Shown in pieces: positions 15,635 through 25,300 of a stretch of 37,063 nt of DNA. Location of the stretch: contig DNNE01000053.1 in assembly GCA_003487805.1 (NCBI GenBank), positions 1 to 37,063 on the forward strand, read 5' to 3'. The notes beneath the pieces are model-generated. The model made no database searches. It was not told where the DNA came from and saw only the letters and a program-made list of their open reading frames with translations. Each line of letters opens with the position of its first letter. The first letter of the stretch is position 1. The position numbers and the translations under genes were made by a program. The DNA is from Blastocatellia bacterium (GTDB lineage Bacteria; Acidobacteriota; Blastocatellia; Pyrinomonadales; Pyrinomonadaceae).

Positions 15635-17563
15635 ATGAACTTGGAGGCCGAATTAACCGCGCTTAAAACGCAGAATCGCAATCTCCCTCTTACAGAGCGA
15701 GCCGTTCTATCCTGCCGCTTGGCGAAACAGCTTGAAAAGCTTGGCAAGTATGACTTGGCGTCTGAAGCGATGGCCGAATTTTGGCCTGATCGGAACGAGC
15801 CAAACGTCAACGGCCTTGATGCGAGAGAGCAAGCGGAAGTGTTGCTTCGCATCGGAGCGGTAGCTGGATGGCTTGGAAGTACGGATCAGACTGCCGGTGG
15901 ACAAGAGACCGCAAAGAACATACTTACAATCAGCATCGAACTCTTCGAGCAGCTAGAGAAAGCCGACAAGGTAGCTGAAGCCCGTGGCGATCTTGCACTT
16001 TGTTATTACCGCGAAGGTTCATTCGATGAAGCTCGCGTCCAACTTCGCACGGCATTACATATTCTTCCTGAAGGAAGCGATGACCTAGAAGCCGTCCTTC
16101 TTATTCGCGCCGGCATAATCGAAGAGCGAACGCGTCGATTAAATGACGCATTGAAGTTTTATGAGCGGGCTGCGCCGCTAGTAGAACGAAGCGACGATCA
16201 TGCTCTTAAAGGAAGTTACCACTTTGAACATGGCCTTGTTCTTGGGCGCTTGTCCGCTCCTGAAAACCGCGAAGACTATGTAGACCGGGCCCTGATTGAA
16301 TATGCAGCCTCTAGTTTCCATTATGAGCAGGCTGGAAACGAATTGGCCCTCGCTCGGGTCGAAACGAATTTGGGTTTTCTGTTCTTCAAAGCCGGACGAT
16401 ACGGTCAAGCACACGAACATCTCAACGTCGCTCGGCACCTCTTTCTTAAGCTCAAAGACTCCGCTACGGCGGCGCAAGTTGACGACACTCGGGCGCGGAC
16501 GTTGCTGGCCCAGGGTTATGCTGCAGAAGCCGAGCGGATAGCCCGGCATGCCGTCAAAGTTTTGGAGCGAGGTGGTCAACAGGCCTTGCTCGCCGAGGGA
16601 CTTACTACGCAGGGCGTGGCACTCGCGCGGTTGGGTAATCAAAGTCGCGCGAAGGCCTTGTTGGAACGCGCGATCGAAGTAGCAGAAACAGTCGGTGATT
16701 TGGAAGGCGCTGGTCGGGCGAAGCTCAGTATTATTGAAGAATTCGGTAACAAGATCTCAGCCAAAGAACTTATAAGCATCTACCGATCAGCAATCGACTT
16801 ATTGAAGTCCTCCCAGCACCCTGAAACTGGTCAACGATTAATTAATTGTGCGGATGCCCTTCTCGAGACGCTAGGTCAGTTGGAACTCCAAGATCAGAAA
16901 TCCGAAGATCAGCCTTGGCAAGGCTTCTCCCTCAAACAACATGTAAAGGAAAGCGAGAGAACGGTGATTGAGCGCGCGCTGCGCGATGCGGGCGGGTCCG
17001 TGACGAAAGCAGCGCACTTGCTTGGCTTCAAACATCATCAGAGTTTGATTTCGTTGCTTAATAGTCGACACAAGGAATTGCTCAAGGCGAGATCGGTAGT
17101 GCGCAAAAGACGCCGTCACCTTTTCTCAGGATCGCAATCCAGTAAGAGGAGAGTTTCGGCGGAGAAGCTCAAAAGAGCGCCGTTGCAAATCTCGATTCTG
17201 CATGTTGAAGACAATAAGGCTGTATCGGGTCTGATCCAGGACCTGCTTGGTGCAAAGGGGCTGCACATAGATTCGTGTCTCAATGGAACCACCGCTCTTG
17301 AGATATTGAGGAGCAAGACTCCTTACGACTTGATAATTGTGGACAACGACCTACCCGGCTTGAGTGGCTTGGAATTGGTCCTGCGGCTACAGGCGATGCC
17401 GCAACGCCGACAAACGCCCGTCATTATGCTTGCCGGTGACGATTGCGAAGCGGAAGCTTGGCGCGCGGGAGTCAAAGCCTTCCTGCGTAAACCAAAAGGT
17501 ATTGATGAACTACCTTCGACGATAGATAGATTATTGAAACAGCCCAAGGAGCGCTCCGCGTAG
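15635..17563 (+). CDS. TPR-repeat regulator with Fis-type HTH and response-regulator receiver
   Basis: The protein has 642 residues. Residues about 1-400 are TPR-type helix pairs, for example GDLALCYYREGSFDEARVQL and NLGFLFFKAGRYGQAHEHL. Residues about 443-482 are a Fis/HTH_8 motif, ERALRDAGGSVTKAAHLLGF, followed by a basic linker (VRKRRRH). Residues about 520-636 are a receiver domain: acidic pocket HVEDN, phospho-acceptor Asp570 in IIVDNDLPG, and Lys in FLRKPKG. The switch Thr/Ser position is occupied by Ala (VIMLAGDD), so phosphorylation signalling may be altered or lost. The order TPR-HTH-REC is the reverse of usual response regulators. It is divergent from the TNSPP-repeat gene, suggesting joint control. 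It is cytoplasmic. Confidence 0.88.
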   Translation: MNLEAELTALKTQNRNLPLTERAVLSCRLAKQLEKLGKYDLASEAMAEFWPDRNEPNVNGLDAREQAEVLLRIGAVAGWLGSTDQTAGGQETAKNILTISIELFEQLEKADKVAEARGDLALCYYREGSFDEARVQLRTALHILPEGSDDLEAVLLIRAGIIEERTRRLNDALKFYERAAPLVERSDDHALKGSYHFEHGLVLGRLSAPENREDYVDRALIEYAASSFHYEQAGNELALARVETNLGFLFFKAGRYGQAHEHLNVARHLFLKLKDSATAAQVDDTRARTLLAQGYAAEAERIARHAVKVLERGGQQALLAEGLTTQGVALARLGNQSRAKALLERAIEVAETVGDLEGAGRAKLSIIEEFGNKISAKELISIYRSAIDLLKSSQHPETGQRLINCADALLETLGQLELQDQKSEDQPWQGFSLKQHVKESERTVIERALRDAGGSVTKAAHLLGFKHHQSLISLLNSRHKELLKARSVVRKRRRHLFSGSQSSKRRVSAEKLKRAPLQISILHVEDNKAVSGLIQDLLGAKGLHIDSCLNGTTALEILRSKTPYDLIIVDNDLPGLSGLELVLRLQAMPQRRQTPVIMLAGDDCEAEAWRAGVKAFLRKPKGIDELPSTIDRLLKQPKERSA

Positions 17564-17634
17564 AGTCAGTTTGGTATCACGTTAGAAGCCTTGCGACTGC
17601 AAAGGATCGGGATTTCGGGATGGTAGCGAGCGGG

Positions 17635-17841
17635 TCAATAGCGGTGATGCAATTGGTCAATGGGATGGCCTTGCGCCGAGATCACGCAGTAGATCCGCTC
17701 GCCACCGTAGGCGATCACACTGTAACTATGCTCGCCAATTCGTCGAACAGTCACTGACTTACACGACCGAAAGATTTGATAAATGCGAGATTTTCCCGTC
17801 GGTTCGCGATTAAATCTCTCAACGAAGAGGAAGAGATCGTT
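17635..17841 (-). pseudogene. start-less coding fragment on minus strand
   Basis: A 68-codon open frame on the minus strand reads like a real protein: NDLFLFVERFNREPTGKSRI, then VRRIGEHSYSVIAYGGERI and a short tail to TGA (17635-17637). A TAG (17842-17844) closes it upstream and it holds no ATG; only internal GTG codons could start it. It is probably the C-terminal remainder of a small gene cut by a stop or frameshift. The family is unknown. Confidence 0.45.
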
Positions 17842-17844
17842 CTA

Positions 17845-18037
17845 ATGCCCGGACAACACAATTGGACTAACAATTGCATCGCAGTTCGCGAACCTATTTT
17901 AGCTAGGTGGCTTCCGAGAGCCGTGCGGTTCTCTCGCGCCTCTTCGATTCAGCTTCTAACATCCAATGTCGAGGTTGTAATGCAAGTTCGATCAATGCTT
18001 TGGTAGCGAGCACGTTAGTGCATTACGAGGAAGTAGC
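17845..18037. other. intergenic, no clear gene
   Basis: I see no coherent protein on either strand. A plus-strand frame opening at 17776 crosses the minus-strand fragment and has no family features. The region may hold more of the decayed minus-strand gene. Confidence 0.35.
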
Positions 18038-18065
18038 TTGACGCGATCGGAACTGGGAGTATGAT
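18038..18065 (+). promoter_or_regulatory. sigma-70-like promoter for the DUF11 gene
   Basis: TTGACG (18038-18043), a 16-base spacer and TATGAT (18060-18065) lie 87 bases upstream of the likely start at 18152. Both boxes are close to consensus (5 of 6 bases each). Confidence 0.5.
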
Positions 18066-18151
18066 AACGGTTCTAATCAAGCGCAGGAGACGCGTTTGAC
18101 TTCACGTCTTCACGTTATCGCAATTTGAAGTCTCCCGGTCCAACGAACAAT

Positions 18152-19198
18152 ATGCGAAGCCTCCTAGTATTTCAGATTAGGTCGCTCTTGACCGTTGCGG
18201 TTTTTATCTGCGCAACTGTCACCTCCGCGTGTGCGCAGGAAAAACCGAAGCGAATGATTCAAGGGCCATCCGAATTTATTGTTGTGCCCGATTCACTCGG
18301 TGAAAACGAAGACGGTATCGCACAGATAACTTTCGGAGGAATCTCACCGCCGCCCAAGCCGACGGAATATGCCTCTATCGGTGCTAAAGGGTTGAAAGAC
18401 GCGCCGCCTTTGCCTACCGGATATACACTGTTCAAAGACTTGGTCTTTAAGGTAAAGACAGAAGCTCTGGTGTCAGGTTCTCATCTAACAATCTTCAAGG
18501 TTTCTTCTGCGGATGGCAATGTCGAGTTCGGAAAGCTTGACGTTCTTCACCTTAAGTACGATGCGTTGAGTCCAACCAACTTTTCGTGGGAGGACGCCAC
18601 TGTATTTCCGAACGGCTGGGATGAACACTTTCACCATATTCCCAAGAAGCTTTATGACGCGGCGACGCCAGATTTCAAGTCGAAACGCATTGCGGCAATC
18701 ACAGACGAATTTGGAATCTTTGCGATTGCGTTTGCTCCGGAATCGGAGCCGCAACAAACAGGACCTTTTCCGGAAGTTGTGCTGAAAGGTACAAGTTCTC
18801 CAGAGCCGGCGCACCCAGGCCAGGAGGTTACGCATACATTGGTCTTCAGCAATCAGGGAATTAGTACCGCCGCCGAAGTAGACGTTAAAGAAGTTCTCGA
18901 CATAGATCTTGATTTTGTTTCCGTGAGTCAAACGCAGGGAGTGTGCAAACAGAAGGAAGCCTTAAACATTGTCGTATGCCACCTCGGCCCATTGCCGGCA
19001 AAAGCGAGGGCAACAATCACGCTTGTTACTCGCGCGCGCGGGATGTTTATTACTAATCCATCAACCGGGAAACCCGAGTCTTCCAAAATCGTCCTGAACT
19101 CCATTGAAGCGGTGTTTAAGCGTACAGCAACGGATTTTGTTGATGAGCGAGGCCAGATTTTTAGTCAGATTAAGACCACCATCGTAAATGAAAGATAG
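18152..19198 (+). CDS. secreted protein with DUF11 domain
   Basis: The product has 348 residues from ATG 18152; a TTG nine codons upstream is also in frame. The first ~29 residues are a signal peptide (SLLTVAVFICATVTSACA). Residues about 85-205 form a module beginning LPTGYTLFKDLVFKVKTEA and ending FGIFAIAFAPE. Residues about 209-310 are a DUF11 repeat (HTLVFSNQGISTAAEVDVKE). The same module order occurs inside the giant protein that follows (PTGYTVLDNRAYKIATDA, then DUF11), so the two are paralogous in part. It lies 155 bases upstream on the same strand. It is probably exported and attached to or released from the cell surface; no enzymatic motif is visible. Confidence 0.85.
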   Translation: MRSLLVFQIRSLLTVAVFICATVTSACAQEKPKRMIQGPSEFIVVPDSLGENEDGIAQITFGGISPPPKPTEYASIGAKGLKDAPPLPTGYTLFKDLVFKVKTEALVSGSHLTIFKVSSADGNVEFGKLDVLHLKYDALSPTNFSWEDATVFPNGWDEHFHHIPKKLYDAATPDFKSKRIAAITDEFGIFAIAFAPESEPQQTGPFPEVVLKGTSSPEPAHPGQEVTHTLVFSNQGISTAAEVDVKEVLDIDLDFVSVSQTQGVCKQKEALNIVVCHLGPLPAKARATITLVTRARGMFITNPSTGKPESSKIVLNSIEAVFKRTATDFVDERGQIFSQIKTTIVNER

Positions 19199-19212
19199 TG
19201 GGTCAATTGAGC

Positions 19213-19243
19213 CCCTGCCGTTACATGCGACGTAACGGCAGGG
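19213..19243 (+). terminator. strong hairpin after the DUF11 gene
   Basis: CCCTGCCGTTAC (19213-19224) and GTAACGGCAGGG (19232-19243) pair perfectly over 12 bases around a 7-base loop, starting 15 bases after the stop. The T-run is missing (TAGCAGTAAC follows), but stem and place fit a transcription terminator. Confidence 0.6.
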
Positions 19244-19372
19244 TAGCAGTAACAACCAAACCTCCGTCACGATGTGAACAAAGGGATCGTTCTGCGTCAA
19301 GACCCATCCTAACGTATCAGTGACAGAGGCTCAACCCTCACCGCGTCAGCGTTGAGAAAAGGGAGAAGGCCG

Positions 19373-22300
19373 ATGTCTGCCATCGAATATCCGCGTGCGT
19401 CAAGACTGAAAAGACGACTCTCAAGAAGCACAATCGCCACGATCGTTTTACTGTCGAGCTTGATACTGGTGACAGCTGTATGTGCAAAGCGATCAGCTTT
19501 CGCATTAGCAAAGATCATTAAGAAGCCCGATTCCGCCTCTGTACAAGATCAAATATTGTCCTCACGTGAATCAAATCAGTCTCCGCCCGTTAACGTCTCC
19601 TATCAAACCGCCAACACCTCAACGTCAAGCGGATCCGAAACATGGATAAATTTCGATAACTTCCAAAACGGATCAGCTGTGTCGAGCGGTACAGAAATAA
19701 CAAACCAATATGCACCCGCGATCTTCTCAACTGATCGTTCTCACTATTGTGTTGCGCTAAGCGGTCAGAACTATGGTTCGTCATTGCCGAATAGACTCAC
19801 GCGAGGTCCGGCCTCGCCCAGCAATTATGGATATGCGCCGCTTTACGTTGATTTCACTCAACCAGTCAATGATCTGAGATTCTACATCCTTGCGGCGGAC
19901 GACTTTCGCTTGGGAATCGCGCAAATAAATATCTTTCAGAATTACAGGCAAACGCAATCGCTTCGCGTGGATGGTTTTGGAAATCCGTTCAGTCCCATTC
20001 TTGTCAACTTAAGTGGAATGAGCAATATCACTCGAATTGAAGTGACAAACATAACTGATGAATCGGGACTATCGTTCGACGACTTCACATTCGTCGTTGC
20101 GCCACAGTCATCGCCGACTCCCACGCCAACGCCAGTTCCATCCGCAACCCCATTGCCGCCAACGAACCTCATTGCCGAGGGCGACAGGGAGAAAATCTCG
20201 ATGGTCTGGGACAACGCGAGCGACGCTGCTAGTTACAATGTGAACCGAAAAACGACAGATGGTGCATGGACAAGAATCGCCACGGGAGTAGTCCCAACAC
20301 CCATGGCAGGCGGCTTCTGGAACAGACATGTAGACGAAGATGTAATTCCCGATACTGAATATTTCTACGCAGTGACCGCCGTCAATTCCAACGGTGAGAG
20401 TTTAGATTCAAATGTTGTTTCCGCCAGATTGCTTCCAAGTTGCGGTGCCTATCTGGAGCAAAGGCCCGGGACGGAGCAGATCACAAACCTCGCAGGTACC
20501 GGCTGGAGTTTAACCGCTAACGTCAGCGATCGAGACGGCCTGGTGCTTAACGATGTGAGTCTCAATGGGCGGTACATGGCAGAGATGATGAGTGTCCCAT
20601 ACTTCTTTCTCAAGACGAACAAGATGCCGAGCGAGCCGGGGGCACAACGTGGCGAACTTACCCCGTTTGGTGACGCACCCACGATGCGCGCCCACCTTTA
20701 TCGTTACTATTCACCCAGCAATCGGCCTGGTACCAACCATATCATTGCTGAGTACGCAGTTGATCACATTACCGCCACTTCAAAGAGTTGCCTACTAATA
20801 GCTCAGGATTATGAATTCGACGCGAAATCGAACCAGAACGGTGATCACTGCGAGCCATCGGACAATTTGCCATGTTCACGGTTTTACCCGAGGGTTTCCT
20901 ATTCCTTTCTCGGTAGAGCTGGTGAAGTCCTTGAATCAATAAACATCCCTGAAAGACTCCACTACCGGGTCAACGGACAGGCAGAGAACACTATCGCTCT
21001 GGTACGAGATTGCGATGTTCCGTTGTTGGGTGTTCCGGGTGTCGGGTGCCATCCGGGACATGTTGCTTTCGAAAACAAAGAAAATCCCTTGGTGAATGAA
21101 ATGTTGCAGCCAGTAGTCCAAAATGGACAGGATGTGAGGCAGTGGGACAACCTTCATCAGACGACGGCTGACAGAGTTGAGGAACCGTTAGACCCGCCTA
21201 CATTCGCACCGTTTGGTTGTCCAGAATGTGTACACACGCACTGGCGTTGGACCTCTGCTGTGGACTATTGGTATCTGGGCGCGTTCGGCTATGGACGTCC
21301 AATTATTGCAGGGGGCCCATTTCATCAATCGCATCAGGACATCGACATAGGGATTGTTCGGTATCATCCAGGCGAAGAACATCCTACGAGTTTCGTATCG
21401 CTCGTAAATAATATTGGGCCCAATACTGAAAGCATAAGGAATCCGGTCGTCAGGCTTACGCTGCCGACACCGCGCATTCCATCGCGGCGCATCCAAGTGT
21501 TGGGTCCTGCCGACGTTGTGTTTTGGTACTCTGCCACGAGCCACGAACCTGACTCAGACTTGTTCTTTAAGCATGGCAGTTTCTTTAATCCTGATTTTCA
21601 TCAGCAGATGACGGTGCCGAACTCATCTGGCAACACTGGAAACTCCTCAGACGCAGTTCAGGATGGAGTCAGGTCGATAATATACGGTCACTTTTACCAA
21701 GAAGGCGCGACGACTTTCACCAATCTTGACCCGAGTACGCTGCCAACTTTGCCGACCGGATATACGGTTCTCGACAATCGCGCGTATAAGATCGCAACCG
21801 ACGCGGCGGTGTCAGGTCCGCACACAATTGCATTTGATGTACCCTCGATTAGCGATCAGACCATGTTTAGCAATATCGCGATCTTTCATCTTGAGGAAGA
21901 TCCTTTCGACCCTGATAACATGATATGGGTCGACAAAACAATACTTTCACCTGATACGCCGGCGCCCGATTTTGCAAACAGAGTAATTAATGCTCGCGCC
22001 GATTCAATCGGCTATTTTGCGATAGGCTCACTGGCTCAGCCACAACCTGATCCTGGGAGTTCGGATTTATCTGTCACCATAAACCATTCATCAACTTCGG
22101 TCGTTGTCGAGAACAATGTGAGTTACACGCTCCATGTGTCCAATGCCGGCCCTCAGACGTCTATGGGGGTTGGCATTGTCGATGTCCTGCCGCAATTGAC
22201 AGCGTTTGTCTCCGCTTCTTCGAGTCAGGGAACATGCAAATACAAAGACGGCAGCGTGTACTGCAAGATGGGGACGCTACCGAGCGGCAGCACGGCCGAC

Positions 22301-25300
22301 GTAACCATCGTTGTTAATACTTTTGAAGACCAAACAGGAGTTCCTTCCGAAGGTAAATCGATTGTTAACACTGCCGTGGTTGCCGGTGACAATGATGATC
22401 CGAGTCTTGACAATAATTCGGCCACGGATACAGTCACAATGCTTCCGAATCCTAACCCGAGACCAACGGTCACAATCACCTCTCCGACGACGGGTACGAC
22501 CTATACCGGACCGTCAGCACCTGTAACCATCATCGCCAGCGCTACCGGCCCGAGCATTTCCAAGGTTGATTTCTACGACGGCACCGCGCTGATTGGGACT
22601 GTGACCAGCAGTTCGAGTCAGTATCAACTCTCGTGGAACGCGACTGCGGGCCCACACACGATCTTGGCCGTCGCGACTGCCGCGAACGGGAGAATAGACT
22701 CTTCAGATCTGATTAATATTTTTGTAAACGGAACCGCCACAGTCAGCATCACGAGTCCCGGATCAAATGCTGTATTCGATCCTTCATCCAACATTACTGT
22801 AACTGCAAACACAACCGGCCCCGTCAGCAAGGTCGAGTTCTTCGCGAACTCAATTTCGCTCGGTCAAGGCTCTGGTGGAAATCCCTATAGCGTCACTTGG
22901 AATAACGCTGCCGTTGGAAACTACATGCTTTCTGCCGTAGTAACTGATACGACCGGAGCGACAACCACTTCGGCGCCAATTAATATTGCTGTTACTAGCA
23001 GACCAAACGTAACAATCATCAGCCCAATGGATGGAATGACATATCCTGTGTCCTCGCGAGTTGCACTTATGGCGACTGCTCAAGATGGAGATGGCTTCAT
23101 CAGTAAGGTTGATTTCTACGCGAACGGATCTCGATTAGGCACTGGTTCATTCATTGGTCAAGATCGATTCAGCCTCGATTGGACAAGTATAGCTCCTGGG
23201 ATTTACTCGGTAACGGCAGTCGGCACAGACAATCTAGGAGTGATTACGAATTCAGCACCGATCACTGTTGGCGTAAATGTTCCAAATCTAAACCCAGGTG
23301 AACTCATCTGGTTTGACGACGCTTTGCCGACCGGTGCGATTGAGCATGGTGAGGACGCCGCGAATAAGTGGTACTGGGTCGACGCGAATCCGGCACCACT
23401 CTCGGGACTGAAAGCGCATCAATCGAACAATCTCGGGCTGGTCAGTCCGTCTAATGGAGTTCACAAGCACTACTTTGACGGTGCGACTACGACGTTGCCT
23501 GTGAGCGTCGGAGACAGATTGTTTAGCTATGTCTTCCTCGACATCAACAACATGCCCCGCGAGATCATGTTGGAATGGAAAGACGAAAATGGTTGGGAGC
23601 ATCGCGCCTATTGGGGAGAAAACAACATCAACTTCGGAATGGATGGCACCAATAGTCGTCGTTACATGGGATTGATGCCCAAGTCAGGTCAATGGGCGAG
23701 ACTCGAAGTGCCGGCGAATATAGTCGGTCTCGAAGGAAGTACGTTGAACGGAATGGCATTTACGCTTGATGGAGGTCGCGCTACTTGGGACTCGACCGGG
23801 AAGGCAACGGCTACCGCTACGCCTCCGCCACCCACACCGAGGGGTGATTCGGTCTGGCTTGAAGATGGCTTTCCGGCTGGCCCTATCGATACGTCAGATA
23901 CTGTGAACGACCAGTGGACCTGGGTCGCGAATCCGCTTTTCTCAGGTCAGCGGGCGCACCAGTCCCAAGTGACCGCAGACCACAATACACTTACCTACCG
24001 ATCCCATGCTTTTAAGGGCGCGCAAACGCCAATGCAAGTAAACCCAGGCGACGTGCTCTTCACGTACGTTCTTATTGATCCGTCAGCCAAGGCAGATCAA
24101 ATCATGCTGCAATGGTATGACGGCAGCAGTTGGGAACACCGAGCGTTCTGGGGTGAGAACTTCATAAATCATCTTGTTGGTGGAGTGCAAGGTACTGAAA
24201 GTCAGCGCTACATGGGTGGAGTACCAAACGCTCAATCCGGAGATTGTGGCATACCGGATCATCCGGGTTGGTGCCGCTTGGAAGTGCCCGCGAGCTACGT
24301 TGGCCTGGAAGGTAAGTCGGTAACGGGCATGGCTTTTAGTATCTTTGGAAAGGAACCCACGGTGACTTGGGATCGCTCTGGAAAGGCAGACCACTCGAAT
24401 AACGTATTCTTGCCATTGTCGGCAACCGCAGCCGTTTATAGTCTAAGGAACAAAACCCTTTATGCCTACGACATGAATACACGAGGTGTGCCGAATTATC
24501 CCGCCGAAGGAATTGCTTTTTATGCGCATCCCAACCAGGCAGCTAGGACAGTACCTTTTTATCGTTTCCACGACTTCAAGGGAAAATTCTATTACTCAAC
24601 TTGTCGGGATTGTGCAGTGCAAGCTGGATGGACTCGCGATGGAGTGGCTTTTTATGTATACGCAGATGGATCAACTCCGGGAACCGTGCCGTTGTATGAA
24701 TTTCACGGAAGCGAGACTTTTTACTACAGCGTCAGTCCAACTGCTCCCGCCGGGATGTTGTTAGATGGCATCGTCGCATACGTATATCCAAACAGCGGAC
24801 TTGTCCCACGTCCGCCGAGTTATCCGCAATGGGATGGCGGCTGCAATATTACCTGGGTCGACAACTCTCAGGATGAAACAGGGTTTGAGATTAAGAAAGA
24901 TGGCGGAACGTGGCCACTGACTGAGGTTCCAGCAGGTACAGTCGGCCCGAACGTTACTTCGTTCAACACTTGTCCGCTCCCAGGGACGTTCTATACCGTC
25001 CGAGCTCATAATTCCTTCGGGTACTCCGAGGGGGTGGGAACGTGCACCCATTGTATGTTCAGTGGGCAGCCGCCGGCGACAGCAAATAATCCGCCCAGCA
25101 TCAGTATCGTAGCGCCTTCCACTGGCGATTCAGTCGATCGCGACTTTTCTATCACCGCGAACGCGTTCGACAGTGATGGCAACGGCACAATTGCCAAAGT
25201 CGAGTTCTTCGCAAATGGCAATAAGCTGGGTGAGGTTGCCGAGCCTCCGTACATATTTACTTGGCACGGCGCCGCATTGGGAAGCTATAGCCTGACCGCG

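Noticed and set aside
17776..18006. Plus-strand ORF of 76 residues
   Set aside because: It has no family features and overlaps a better protein-like frame on the minus strand.
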